A DNA stretch of 35,225 bases from Anaerolineae bacterium (GCA_016928235.1 JAFGLD010000272.1:1-35225); one strand, 5' to 3'. Numbered from the stretch's first letter, positions 26,200-35,058 are shown. The notes: generated by a model from the letters alone, not told the origin. A program made the numbers and translations.

Positions 26200-28782
26200 T
26201 CAGTTTCCCAATTCCTCCAGCCAATGCTCGATCACCTCGCGGTTGCGATTCTCGACGTGCTTGCGCTTCGTCATCAGCTTCCGGCGAAGGTCTTCCAGGC
26301 TCCATTGCTCATTGTCCAGTTTTTCCAGAATGGCTTCTTTGACCACCGACCATGTCTCAGGGTGTGTCGCCGCCAGAATGTCGGCCAGATTTTCTACTCG
26401 ATACGCCTGCGCGATCTCATCGTTGGTGAATTCATCGAGCCTGGCGAGCACGATGTGCTGAAGCTCTTTCCAGAGTTCGGGATCTTTGGTTTCGGTGTAG
26501 ACGCGATTGATCGGCTCTGTGCCGGATGCCCGGATGCGAAGGAAGTTGCGCATCTTGCCTTCTTCATCGCCCAGGAATATCTCGACCATGTCGTAGCGTG
26601 TGCCGCCGGCGTAGAGCACCGGGTGCCCGCCGATATCGGCCTTTCCCGGCTCGACACCGATGAATTTATCCAGGTAGTAGCTGATCAGGCGCTCCTTTGC
26701 GCCGTCACTGGCGTCGACATCGGTGCGTCCACCATACGAATCCCAGCAGCCGGGCAGGGAGATAACCTCTTGCCAGATCTCTGACAATGGCTTGCCGTGA
26801 TAGGCGATCATATCGAGGATAAGGAGATTGGCCCATACGCCATCCTTGTCCGGCACATGGCCTCGCGTTGTCAACCCTGAGCTTTCCTCGCCTCCCAGCA
26901 GCAGGTTGTTCATCCAGGTCGTTCCCAGCTCGTCTTCGGGGCGGAGCCGGTATTGGTTATCCATCCGGGGGATCTCGACGATGTACTTGATCCCCACCGG
27001 CACGACAAAGACGTTATCCCACACCATGTCTTCGCGTTGGCCCACGCGGCGCTTATAGAAGGGATGATCGACATAAGCCGGAATCACCTGACCGGACGGC
27101 TTGAAGCTGGTGTTGCCCGGCGACAGCCCCGCAATCGTATCGATGACCGGCAGGCCGGTCTGGGTGATCACCACTCGACCTTCCAGACCGCGCTTATTAC
27201 ACAGGTAGTGGACGAGCATCGCCAGTACCTGGTTGGGCCGGTAGTAGACCCCACCCTCGCCGACCACACCAAAGCGGTCGGCATCGGTATCCATACCAAG
27301 CCCCAGGTCGGCTTCCTTATCCTTGACAGTTTCCATCAGCGGCTTGATATAGGGCAGCTCCGGGTTGGCATAATCCAACTCGCCCAGGTCGATGTTTCGC
27401 TCGGCGTGGATGACCCGGTGGGGGATGCCCAGCTCGCCCAGGATGTGGCCCATGTACCCTCGACTTGACCCATGCATCTCGTCGATGATAATCAGCCTGT
27501 CCTTGAAGTACTCGCGGATCCTGGTCAGATCAAGCGGGATGCGCTGGTTACCCTTGCCGTTCTCCTTCATCCACTCCCAATAAGACGGCAGTGGGTCGAA
27601 GCGTTGCAGGCGTCCATTGGCCTCGGCTTCGGCCAGGTCAGCACGGGGGATATCGACCCCCAGGAGCTGCATCTCATTGGCGCGGGCCGCGATGATATCG
27701 GTCAGGTGGGTGGGGGCAGGGTAGCCTTCTTTGGGGTTGAATTTAATCCCCTGCCATTCGGGCGGGTTGTGGCTGGCAGTGCAGTTGAGGATACCGGCAA
27801 TCTTCTCTTTGCCGATACGCTCCACGGCCTGGTAGATGAGAGCCGGGGTGGGTGTCGGAAGGTTGGCCAGGTAGACATCGAAGCCGTTCTGAAGCGCGAC
27901 ACCGGCCAGCCAGTTGGCAACCAGATCGGAGTTCCGCCGGCCGTCATAGCCGATTACCACCCATTTTCCTGCCAATGGCTGCGCGCCGGGCACGACAAAA
28001 TCGGGTATCCCGACGGCTGCCATGTACTGGCAGACAGCCTGGGTGGTCCTCAGGGCTTTCTCCTCGGTAAAGTCGCTGTTCCATCGACCGCGCAGACCGG
28101 AAGTGCCAAAGCGGGGATACTTGAGGTCATAAAATCGCTTGAGCAGCTTGACCAGCTCAGCATCCTTTGGTTGGCCGTCACCGGATTCCTCCAGCCACAT
28201 CGCCAATTCCAGCAGACGCTCGGCCACCTTCCCCGCCTCGATGATGCGGAAGGGCATGAACCGGTCCGACTCGCCTCCCTGTGCCTCGATGGCGCCGTCG
28301 AGAATGGGGATAATTTCCGCGTCGATGCTCTCACGGATGCGGTCGAACTCGCGCCGGCCAAACAGCACTTTGCTGACATCAACGGTCCGGAACCGGATCT
28401 CGGCCATCGGCCCCCGTATCTCTTGATCGAGCTTGCCGCTGGGGTCGCGCCGGGTCTCGAAGCGGTAAGGCCCGGCCTCACCGATCATCGTCATTAAAAT
28501 GCCGAATAACAGGCACAAATCATCGCTCGACGGTTTTCCGTGGGCCAGCCACTTCTCAACCTCATCGAGAAAACGATGAGTGAGCGCCAGGCTTCTGGCT
28601 CGTATCGATGCATCGTCAATATGCTCGGTCAGCCACCGCTTCAGGGAGCAAAAGCCAATCGCGAGATCGCCGGAGTGCTGAGGGAGGTTGCCGGCCCATT
28701 TATCAAGCTCGTCCAAAGACATGACCCACGTCGAAGGATCTTCATAGAGGATTTGGGACACAGGCAGTTTTTTGTCAGGCAT
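26200..28782 (-). CDS. Alpha-D-phosphohexomutase (phosphoglucomutase/phosphomannomutase) with long N-terminal extension
   Basis: An 860-residue protein, much longer than the usual 450-600. All four catalytic elements are present: the phosphoserine loop TASHNP (Ser337), the metal site DTDADRFG, the sugar-binding loop GGEESSGL and the phosphate-binding RASGTEPINR. The mutase fold begins near residue 220 (PRFGTSGLRGR). About 220 residues before it form a helical region I do not recognise, and about 80 residues after the phosphate loop extend the C-terminus. It would interconvert glucose-1-phosphate and glucose-6-phosphate (or the mannose forms), which links it to the cellobiose phosphorylase product. 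It is flanked by two inverted copies of an 80-bp repeat, one of them just upstream of its start, where the ribosome site is a weak GA-rich stretch. Confidence 0.93.
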   Translation of the reverse strand: MPDKKLPVSQILYEDPSTWVMSLDELDKWAGNLPQHSGDLAIGFCSLKRWLTEHIDDASIRARSLALTHRFLDEVEKWLAHGKPSSDDLCLLFGILMTMIGEAGPYRFETRRDPSGKLDQEIRGPMAEIRFRTVDVSKVLFGRREFDRIRESIDAEIIPILDGAIEAQGGESDRFMPFRIIEAGKVAERLLELAMWLEESGDGQPKDAELVKLLKRFYDLKYPRFGTSGLRGRWNSDFTEEKALRTTQAVCQYMAAVGIPDFVVPGAQPLAGKWVVIGYDGRRNSDLVANWLAGVALQNGFDVYLANLPTPTPALIYQAVERIGKEKIAGILNCTASHNPPEWQGIKFNPKEGYPAPTHLTDIIAARANEMQLLGVDIPRADLAEAEANGRLQRFDPLPSYWEWMKENGKGNQRIPLDLTRIREYFKDRLIIIDEMHGSSRGYMGHILGELGIPHRVIHAERNIDLGELDYANPELPYIKPLMETVKDKEADLGLGMDTDADRFGVVGEGGVYYRPNQVLAMLVHYLCNKRGLEGRVVITQTGLPVIDTIAGLSPGNTSFKPSGQVIPAYVDHPFYKRRVGQREDMVWDNVFVVPVGIKYIVEIPRMDNQYRLRPEDELGTTWMNNLLLGGEESSGLTTRGHVPDKDGVWANLLILDMIAYHGKPLSEIWQEVISLPGCWDSYGGRTDVDASDGAKERLISYYLDKFIGVEPGKADIGGHPVLYAGGTRYDMVEIFLGDEEGKMRNFLRIRASGTEPINRVYTETKDPELWKELQHIVLARLDEFTNDEIAQAYRVENLADILAATHPETWSVVKEAILEKLDNEQWSLEDLRRKLMTKRKHVENRNREVIEHWLEELGN

Positions 28783-28797
28783 ACTCTTCTCTCTCTA

Positions 28798-28877
28798 AGG
28801 AATGAGAATTTATTAACTTGCCCATCCATAGTTCTTGCCCTCAGGCTCAACTGGGAAAGTTATTTAATCTCCATTCC
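28798..28877 (-). repeat. MITE-like element, copy B
   Basis: An 80-base copy of the element at 25913-25991 in the opposite orientation, ending 16 bases before the phosphomutase ATG and so lying in its leader. Read on the minus strand its ends are GGAATGGAGATTAAATAACT and, as reverse complement, GGAATGAGAATTTATTAACT, which are roughly matching terminal inverted repeats. Confidence 0.85.
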
Positions 28878-28964
28878 TAAATAGCGGATGGCAGACAGCC
28901 GGTAGCAGATAGCTGACAGGTTACAACAAATAGCCGGCCTAAGGGACAGCAAACGCCTCACAGC

Positions 28965-30413
28965 CTATTGGCCCGCCTCTATCTCTTCGATGGACAGTGT
29001 GCTGCCGGTCGTACAATCTTTGGCCTCGATCCAGTCCGAAGGCGAGCCTGCTGCCGACTGAACCGATCGGCCAAGAGCAACCGCACATTGGGCGATATCA
29101 GATAGCCGATGTTGAAGTGTTCCTTCTATCATAACTCGGAACAGGGGCTCAGTACCAGAGTAGCGTGTGTTGATGGCGGTATCAGGGCCAAGCTGCTCCG
29201 ATATTCTGTGGTAGTCGCGCTGAAAATCCGGTAGGGATTGGAGATCGGGCTTTGAGGCAACACGCGCTGAGACGACAACTTGTGGGAACTTCTGAAGCGG
29301 AAGTGCCAGCCGGCTGAGCGGGGGCGAATCGACGCTTGCCAGAACACCGGCGATCAGCAGAGCTGAGTAAATGCCGTCACCGGTTGTATGAGTCTCATCG
29401 TAGATGATGATATGCCCCGATTGCTCCCCACCCAGCACATATCCTTTGCTTTGCAGCTCGCGGAGAACGTACTTATCGCCAACCGGCGTGCGGATAACCT
29501 GGATATCCTGAGCCGCCAGGGCCATGTCGAGCCCGCGGTTGGCCATATTGGTTGTCACAACGGCATTACCCGGCAGTCTGTTTTCGCCTTTCATGTGCGT
29601 TGCCAGGATATACAGGATGTGATCGCCATCAGCCATGTGCCCCGTCTCGTCGACCAACACGACGCGGTCGGCATCACCGTCGAAGGCTGCTCCCAGGCGG
29701 AGGTTGTTCGATGTGACGATCTCGAAGAGACCACCGCGCCCTTCACGTACTATCTCGGAGCCACACTGGTGATTGATATTCGTGCCGTCCGGCTCAGCGT
29801 GTGTGACGATGACCCGGCAGCCCAACCGCTCGAAGCACTGGGGGGCGATGGCACTGGCGGCCCCATTGCTGCAATCAAGCGCAATCCCGATCTGGGACAT
29901 ATCGATATGCTGAAAGGGCCCAATTAGATGATCGATGTAATCTGCCACCAACTCCGGCGCCGGTTGTATCTGCCCGACGGCCCCGGCTGACTTTTGTGGA
30001 TCGATGGGCCGGTTAACGGCTTCCTCAAGCGCCTGCTCTTGCTCATCGCTCAGCTTGCAGCCGTCGGCGCCAATGACCTTGATGCCGTTCTCTGTCCATG
30101 GGTTATGGGAGGCTGAGATCACGATACCGGCATCCATATTCAAATGTTTGGTAAGGTAAGCCACACCGGCTGTCGTGATCACGCCAACATCGATGATCTC
30201 GACGTCATGCAGGGCTACTCCCTCTGCCAGGGATGCCGCAATCTCCTCTCCAGATTGGCGTGTGTCCCGACCAATCAGGACTTTGGGCTTGGCTGTCTGT
30301 TGGCATACAAAGGCGCCAATCCCATGCCCGATTTGCCTGGCTCCTGACACATCAATAGGCCATACACCGGCCTTTCCTCGTACTCCATCTGTTCCGAATT
30401 CGATCTTTGTCAT
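28965..30413 (-). CDS. glmM: Phosphoglucosamine mutase
   Basis: A 482-residue protein of near-normal GlmM length (about 445-460). It begins KIEFGTDGVRG and has the phosphoserine loop ISASHNPWTENGIKV with Ser102, the metal site DGDADRV, the sugar loop GGEQSGHII and the phosphate loop RYSGTEPLFRV. Ser102 is the position known for GlmM. It converts glucosamine-6-phosphate to glucosamine-1-phosphate for UDP-GlcNAc and peptidoglycan synthesis. Phosphomannomutase activity cannot be excluded, but the DGVRG opening and GGEQSGH favour GlmM. It lies 182 bases upstream of the larger mutase on the same strand and 40 bases after the EEP-fold gene. Confidence 0.9.
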   Translation of the reverse strand: MTKIEFGTDGVRGKAGVWPIDVSGARQIGHGIGAFVCQQTAKPKVLIGRDTRQSGEEIAASLAEGVALHDVEIIDVGVITTAGVAYLTKHLNMDAGIVISASHNPWTENGIKVIGADGCKLSDEQEQALEEAVNRPIDPQKSAGAVGQIQPAPELVADYIDHLIGPFQHIDMSQIGIALDCSNGAASAIAPQCFERLGCRVIVTHAEPDGTNINHQCGSEIVREGRGGLFEIVTSNNLRLGAAFDGDADRVVLVDETGHMADGDHILYILATHMKGENRLPGNAVVTTNMANRGLDMALAAQDIQVIRTPVGDKYVLRELQSKGYVLGGEQSGHIIIYDETHTTGDGIYSALLIAGVLASVDSPPLSRLALPLQKFPQVVVSARVASKPDLQSLPDFQRDYHRISEQLGPDTAINTRYSGTEPLFRVMIEGTLQHRLSDIAQCAVALGRSVQSAAGSPSDWIEAKDCTTGSTLSIEEIEAGQ

Positions 30414-30453
30414 AGGTCCTCAATTATCAAATAGTTTACAGGCCATAGGCCAT

Positions 30454-31374
30454 TCAGCCAATGATCACGTCTGTTATCACCGGCAGATGATCAGAGGCCA
30501 GCCTGGCTTTGTCGGTGTCGACTATCGTGCTTTCAAACTGAACAATACGCTCCGGCGGGAAAATAAAGATGTGGTCGATAGCTTCCTTGACCTTAAGGTG
30601 TGTGCTTGCCGTCCCTTGTGCCGGAGTGGCTGCTATGAATCCACCCTCATCGATGATGCATTGCAGCGCCGGTTCGTCGAGTACTGCATTGAAGTCACCG
30701 AGTAGGAAGACGATCTCATGTGCATCAAGCACGTGCTCACGCAGCAAACCGATCAGTCGCCGCGTCTCAACTTCGCGCAGCCGGGTTGCCTGTTCGGGCT
30801 TGCCGGGCAGCACATCCTCGCCACGCTCTCCGACCAGTGTACTCAGATGGACGCCAATCACGATGGGAAACTGAGGCGCCCGCCCGATCCGCGCCAGTAA
30901 CGCGGCCCTGGGCTCGGTATCGCGACTGCCTTCGTAGACAGGGCTGCGAGATAGTAGAACAGAACACGGAGCGCCCGGCTTATCCGGCCGGCCAAGCCGG
31001 TGGAAGGGCCAGCGGGAGATGATAGCATTCCCTTGCTGCCAATCCCGGCAATCGTCGAAGAGAATATCTACCATCGTTTTGTTTTCGGGGTGTAGATGCT
31101 CATTCATTGTGAGGATTGGCGTGAAGACGTGCCTGGCATTTTCTCCGAGAAGCGGACTAATCTCGTCGAGATCACTATGCCATAGCCCATCGGCGTCGAG
31201 CCACCGGGTGGCTTCTTGAATGACCAGGATGTCCGGGACCGCGTTTTGAATCACCTGCAACACGAGTGACATTTCTGACGCGCGTTCTTTTCGCCCACCG
31301 CCGATGTTATACGTCATCAGTCGGTAGGAGAGGTGTTGCGATTGTCCGGCGCCTTCATTCATCTCGGATTTCAT
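30454..31374 (-). CDS. Endonuclease/exonuclease/phosphatase-family protein
   Basis: A 306-residue protein with the EEP metal-dependent fold: LMTYNIGGG at residues 19-27, the metal Glu in ILVIQEATRW, the catalytic loop GVHLSTL, LLGDFNAVLDEPAL and the terminal SDHLPVITDV. It cleaves phosphodiester or phosphomonoester bonds; the substrate could be DNA, a lipid or an inositol-like compound and is not predictable. No signal peptide is present, so it is probably cytoplasmic. The start may be the ATG at 31374 or at 31362, neither with a strong ribosome site. It lies 95 bases after the phosphoribosyltransferase gene. Confidence 0.88.
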   Translation of the reverse strand: MKSEMNEGAGQSQHLSYRLMTYNIGGGRKERASEMSLVLQVIQNAVPDILVIQEATRWLDADGLWHSDLDEISPLLGENARHVFTPILTMNEHLHPENKTMVDILFDDCRDWQQGNAIISRWPFHRLGRPDKPGAPCSVLLSRSPVYEGSRDTEPRAALLARIGRAPQFPIVIGVHLSTLVGERGEDVLPGKPEQATRLREVETRRLIGLLREHVLDAHEIVFLLGDFNAVLDEPALQCIIDEGGFIAATPAQGTASTHLKVKEAIDHIFIFPPERIVQFESTIVDTDKARLASDHLPVITDVIIG

Positions 31375-31469
31375 CCATTTGGGCGATCTTTTCTGTCATG
31401 CCACTGAAGGAGTTTACAGTTTTTTGTTCTCGGTTGACAACTATTGGCCGTCTACCCGAGGCTTTGACC

Positions 31470-32075
31470 TTAGTCGATACGTTTCTTCACCGGTTGGAAA
31501 ATATCTATCTGGAGCAACATCGCCTTGTCCGATTCCAGGCCTTGCTCTCTCAGGGCACCAACATATTCAGGATGCATCCGGAACTGCCCATCGACCAGAA
31601 TCTCGCGATCCCAGGGGTTCAAGATAAGACCATCCGATATCACCCCGATATAATCGGGGGTTTCGGCTCCCTTTGTGTGAGCATAAAGCACCGCCGTTCG
31701 TACTTCGCCGGCACCTGTTTTCTCTGCCTCGGCTTTGACCATCTGGAGCGTCTCGCCGGTGCTACTTATTTCATCGACCACCAGCACGCGCTTACCCTTG
31801 ATTGCCTCCGGCGGGCGGATCGACCACTGCGGCTGCCGATAGGCAACGACGTCCCGGACACGCCGCGACAGGCGCACCGGGTAGACCTCGATACGCAGGA
31901 TGTGAGCCATCAGCGTACCGGGATAATATCCCGCGCGGCTGACAGCCAGGATGATCTCCGGCTGCCAGGAAGCGACGGCTTGTACCAGACCTTTGCAGAG
32001 TCCGTGGAAATCCATCCAGGAGATCGGCCTGATGCCCTGCCGGGCGTCGTAGTCGTACGGATCAGTAGCCATCAT
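31470..32075 (-). CDS. Phosphoribosyltransferase (type I, purine-type)
   Basis: A 201-residue protein with the PRPP-binding motif RVLVVDEISSTGETL, preceded by EIILAVSRAGYYPGTLMAHIL, where the pyrophosphate loop lies. The late segment WDREILVDGQF may contact the base, as in related hypoxanthine/xanthine-type enzymes of archaeal or bacterial origin. It probably salvages a purine base with PRPP; the base is not certain. Two ATG codons stand in tandem at the start (32075 and 32072). It follows the acyl carrier protein gene by 22 bases, which suggests co-transcription without an obvious functional link. Confidence 0.85.
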   Translation of the reverse strand: MMATDPYDYDARQGIRPISWMDFHGLCKGLVQAVASWQPEIILAVSRAGYYPGTLMAHILRIEVYPVRLSRRVRDVVAYRQPQWSIRPPEAIKGKRVLVVDEISSTGETLQMVKAEAEKTGAGEVRTAVLYAHTKGAETPDYIGVISDGLILNPWDREILVDGQFRMHPEYVGALREQGLESDKAMLLQIDIFQPVKKRID

Positions 32076-32097
32076 CGAAAGCCGGCTCTCACCAGGG

Positions 32098-32343
32098 TTA
32101 CATCTGCGATTGGATCAGATCGGCAAGCTGTGTAACGGTATCGAAGGTGTTGGCATTCAACTGGTTATCTTGTAGCTTGACGCTGTAAGTATTCTCGACC
32201 CATAGTGCCACATCGACCAGACTAAAAGAGTCGATCAATCCGCTGGAAATCAAGGCTTCATCGTCCTGGAGAGGGTAAGAGGGGTCTTTCAGAATATCTT
32301 GAGTCAAGAAGCCGCGCAGTCCGTCACGAATGTCCTCGGTCAT
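32098..32343 (-). CDS. Acyl carrier protein
   Basis: An 81-residue acidic protein of the phosphopantetheine-attachment family. The attachment serine is Ser39 in SSGLIDSFSLVD, followed by a helix-rich C-terminus (FDTVTQLADLIQSQM). The chosen ATG (MTEDIRDGL) has an AGGAGA ribosome site; a longer frame to 32382 is not supported. It is too divergent from fatty-acid AcpP (which has DSLD) to be that protein and looks like a specialised carrier, as used in D-alanyl or polysaccharide O-acylation systems. The next genes upstream encode two SGNH hydrolases, which fits such a module. Confidence 0.92.
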   Translation of the reverse strand: MTEDIRDGLRGFLTQDILKDPSYPLQDDEALISSGLIDSFSLVDVALWVENTYSVKLQDNQLNANTFDTVTQLADLIQSQM

Positions 32344-32462
32344 TATGTATTTCTCCTCATGTTGGATAGAAGCTATCCGCACAGTCAGCCGTCAGCTTAT
32401 TTTTTGTGACCAACTGAGAATATAGCCGACAACTGAAACTACACCTGCAAACCATCATCAAA

Positions 32463-33434
32463 CTAATCACTGTCCTCCGACACGCCGCGCCACACGGCAT
32501 CGAGGGCCTGTAATGCTGTCAGGTTGCGCATGGGCCAGCCGTGTTCCATATTGCCGGGGTCGTTGAAATATGGACGCGCAAAGCGTAGATGGAAGCCATC
32601 GTCGGTCAGCCCGTGGCCGGGGAGCGGCTCGACTGCCAGCCAGAAATTCCACAATGGTATCTGATACTCCTGGGCCACCTGGACAATGGCCGCATTGATG
32701 CTGTGATCCCCTTCCAGGTTATCGGCCTTGGTAGCCAGGATAGGAACAACGCCTTGACCGATGGCATATTCGACGATCTGGCGCATGTAACCGGCATAGG
32801 TCGAAGTGGGGCGGTCGTACCACCAGGTCTCCATGCTGATCAGCACAATACTGGGGTTGTGCAGCCTGAACTCACAGGCCAGCGGTGTCTCGCGCGCTTC
32901 GCAGAGATCGGGGTCGGCCCATAGGGGTGAAAGCACCGAGGCTACGTTGTAGCCCCCTCTGACTGCTGCCCGTTGGCGGTCGAACGAATCGTGGAACCAG
33001 TCGATAACTTCCTGGAGATCCTGGTATTCCCCCAACCGATACAGGCCGGGGTGGGCAAAATCCTCCAGAAAATAAGCCTCCACGTTCTGGCAATCGCCTA
33101 CCACCGAAAAGGAATGCGGATCTCTGCCCATCTCGATGCCACGTTGGTAGATCGCGCGCGCCCGGTCGGTGACGACCGGGATCACCGGCATGTCTTGCCA
33201 ACGGTCCGGATAATCGACCGTTACCGTTGGAGCAATACCCGTTGGCGTACTTTCTAGGGGAGGGGAAGGACTTGCCTCTACCAGCGTTGCTGTCGGTTGA
33301 GTTGACTGAGTCAGCCCCGGCTCAGGCTGGGCAGTCGAAGGAATCGAGGCAGTAGACGCACAGCCGGCCAGCAGCAAGAGCAAGAGCAAGACGAGTAGTT
33401 GACGTGAGTACAACAGCCTAAACATATTTTTCAC
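32463..33434 (-). CDS. SGNH-like lipoprotein with a GDC block
   Basis: A 323-residue protein. The signal peptide has a Leu run and a lipobox LLAGC with Cys25, followed by a low-complexity Ser/Thr/Pro linker (about 26-70) and an SGNH-like domain. Block I reads FSVVGDCQNV with Cys115 where the nucleophilic serine is expected. A DDGFHL motif carries the late Asp/His pair. It is anchored outside the membrane and may act on or bind esterified glycans. The GTG at 33434 overlaps the stop codon of the upstream SGNH gene by one base (TAGTG); the ATG at 33425, three codons in, is an alternative with a longer AGGAG spacing. Confidence 0.83.
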   Translation of the reverse strand: MKNMFRLLYSRQLLVLLLLLLLAGCASTASIPSTAQPEPGLTQSTQPTATLVEASPSPPLESTPTGIAPTVTVDYPDRWQDMPVIPVVTDRARAIYQRGIEMGRDPHSFSVVGDCQNVEAYFLEDFAHPGLYRLGEYQDLQEVIDWFHDSFDRQRAAVRGGYNVASVLSPLWADPDLCEARETPLACEFRLHNPSIVLISMETWWYDRPTSTYAGYMRQIVEYAIGQGVVPILATKADNLEGDHSINAAIVQVAQEYQIPLWNFWLAVEPLPGHGLTDDGFHLRFARPYFNDPGNMEHGWPMRNLTALQALDAVWRGVSEDSD

Positions 33435-34567
33435 TACTCCTGTTGATTGATGATTGCCTCACCAATCAACTCCGCCAGCTGCGACTCCCCTTTTGGAGTG
33501 AGGTGGATGGCGCTGTTGGTATACTCGGTGGGTGAGACTGCATCCCACAGGTCGAGGTAGTGCCAGCCTTGCCGGTCAGCTTCACTGGCGAGCAGCGTCC
33601 GGTAATCATCGTAAGCCCACCGGGGATAGTAGAAGTTATAGCGGATATCGCTGTTTTTGCCGCTGCCGATGAACATTGGCTCGTTGACCAGTACCACCGG
33701 CACATTCCCTACCAGATCGATCCCGGCTGCCAGGACATCGAAGGCGAGATCGTCTATCGTGAGCGGCGGGCGCAGATCGGCAAAGCTGTCGTCCGGCTCG
33801 AAGTCTTTCTGGAGCGGCGTGTAGTCCTCAGGATAAATCTGGTCGATCCCGGTGGCGGCCCACATGACCCCATACAGGTTCAAACGCAGCACGTCAGCCA
33901 GTTCCCGTCGCTGCCCGACGATAGTCTTATCCATGAAGCCGGCATCGACAAAAGCCGGATCATGCGTATCCATGTCCAGGCCGGTCGACTGGATGAGGCT
34001 CCGCATCTCATCGGTATTGTGCTGGACGATGGGCGATGAGAGCTGCTTGCCGGCCGGCAGTGCCTCGAGCGTCACCAACCAGATGATCAGATCGGGTTGA
34101 TAGCCGCCGATGCGAGAAAGAATCAGCAGATCTTTGGTCACCGAGATGGTGGGATAGCCCAGGTTGTAGGCGCGCACACTTTTTCCGTCATCGGTGATGA
34201 GGCTCAGGGCGTTGATCTGCCCGGCCAGGGTCTCATCTGGCCTGAGCAAAATACCCCACACCGACGAATCGCCGACCAGCAGCACCCAGTACTCATTGGC
34301 AGCTTTGGGCATACTAACCTTATGCGACGCAAACATAGCGTCGAGCTGGAAGAGGCTCAGGTTGTAGGACTGGTCGGGAGTCTCGCCAAAGGGAAGGCGT
34401 GCTCTGCCGGGCACCAGACTGTTGTAGATCGACATCTTGCCGATGGCAGACAGCGGGTTGAGCAAGGCATAGATCACATTGAGCAGGACGAACAGAAAGA
34501 CTGCTTTGACGATGACGCGACCAACAAAGGGCCAGTCAGTGCTGGTGGCTGGTGGGTGGTTACTCAT
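33434..34567 (-). CDS. Membrane-anchored SGNH-fold hydrolase
   Basis: A 377-residue protein from the ATG at 34567 (MSNHPPATSTDWPF). An N-terminal membrane helix at about residues 19-40 (VFLFVLLNVIYALL) anchors an external domain. Block I is LLVGDSSVWG with nucleophile Ser101, and NSAIHLTPKG near the end gives the catalytic His; the Asp usually three residues before His is a Ser here. Proteins of this kind accompany MBOAT acyltransferases and transfer or remove acyl groups on surface polymers, but no MBOAT gene is in view. A longer frame to 34708 adds an unlikely leader. No clear ribosome site was seen. The following lipoprotein gene overlaps its stop codon, so translation is coupled. Confidence 0.82.
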   Translation of the reverse strand: MSNHPPATSTDWPFVGRVIVKAVFLFVLLNVIYALLNPLSAIGKMSIYNSLVPGRARLPFGETPDQSYNLSLFQLDAMFASHKVSMPKAANEYWVLLVGDSSVWGILLRPDETLAGQINALSLITDDGKSVRAYNLGYPTISVTKDLLILSRIGGYQPDLIIWLVTLEALPAGKQLSSPIVQHNTDEMRSLIQSTGLDMDTHDPAFVDAGFMDKTIVGQRRELADVLRLNLYGVMWAATGIDQIYPEDYTPLQKDFEPDDSFADLRPPLTIDDLAFDVLAAGIDLVGNVPVVLVNEPMFIGSGKNSDIRYNFYYPRWAYDDYRTLLASEADRQGWHYLDLWDAVSPTEYTNSAIHLTPKGESQLAELIGEAIINQQE

Positions 34568-35011
34568 AGTCGATAGTGGGCAAATGATTGTTTGTGATTG
34601 TGCGAATAGCGCAAAGCAACAGTGTTCAGCCTCTTGTTCTCGTGTAGCCGGGCGCAAATAGCAATAGACATTATCATGATTTACGCTACTGAAACGCAAT
34701 AACACCAAAATGAGGACCTTTTTCTCACTTTGAAAATCTAATTGAGATAATGTCTAATATTTACAGTACCAGACAGGACACAAGTATAATGTGGGCCGCT
34801 TCTTTGTCAATAGCTCGTATTCATTCATCAATGTTACCGAAGGGCAACCGTTCACTCCAGCCGGTCGCTATCCATACATCCGCAAGGTATGCATGTACAA
34901 CCCCAAAGCACGATGGACCGCAGTGATGCGCTCAGGAATGGCGATTAAAGGGATGGTACACGGGGCCGTGATATGGAAAGAGATTATTTGTGAACATGTT
35001 GAGGAATGCCA

Positions 35012-35058
35012 TGTCATTCCCGGACCAGCTTGTCATTCCCGCGCAGGCGGGAATCCAC
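35012..35058. repeat. Dispersed GTCATTCCCGC palindromic repeat
   Basis: A half-copy GTCATTCCC (35013-35021) is followed 19 bases later by a full palindrome: ATTCCCGC (35035-35042), loop GCAG, GCGGGAAT (35047-35054). This is the well-known style of short intergenic repeat found in many bacterial genomes. Confidence 0.8.

Noticed and set aside
27472..28497. Plus-strand open frame of 341 codons over the phosphomutase gene
   Set aside because: Antisense to a gene with all four mutase motifs.
34934..34950. AGGAATGGCGATTAAAG resembling one end of the 80-bp MITE-like element
   Set aside because: Only about 15 bases agree and the remaining element is absent, so chance similarity is likely.
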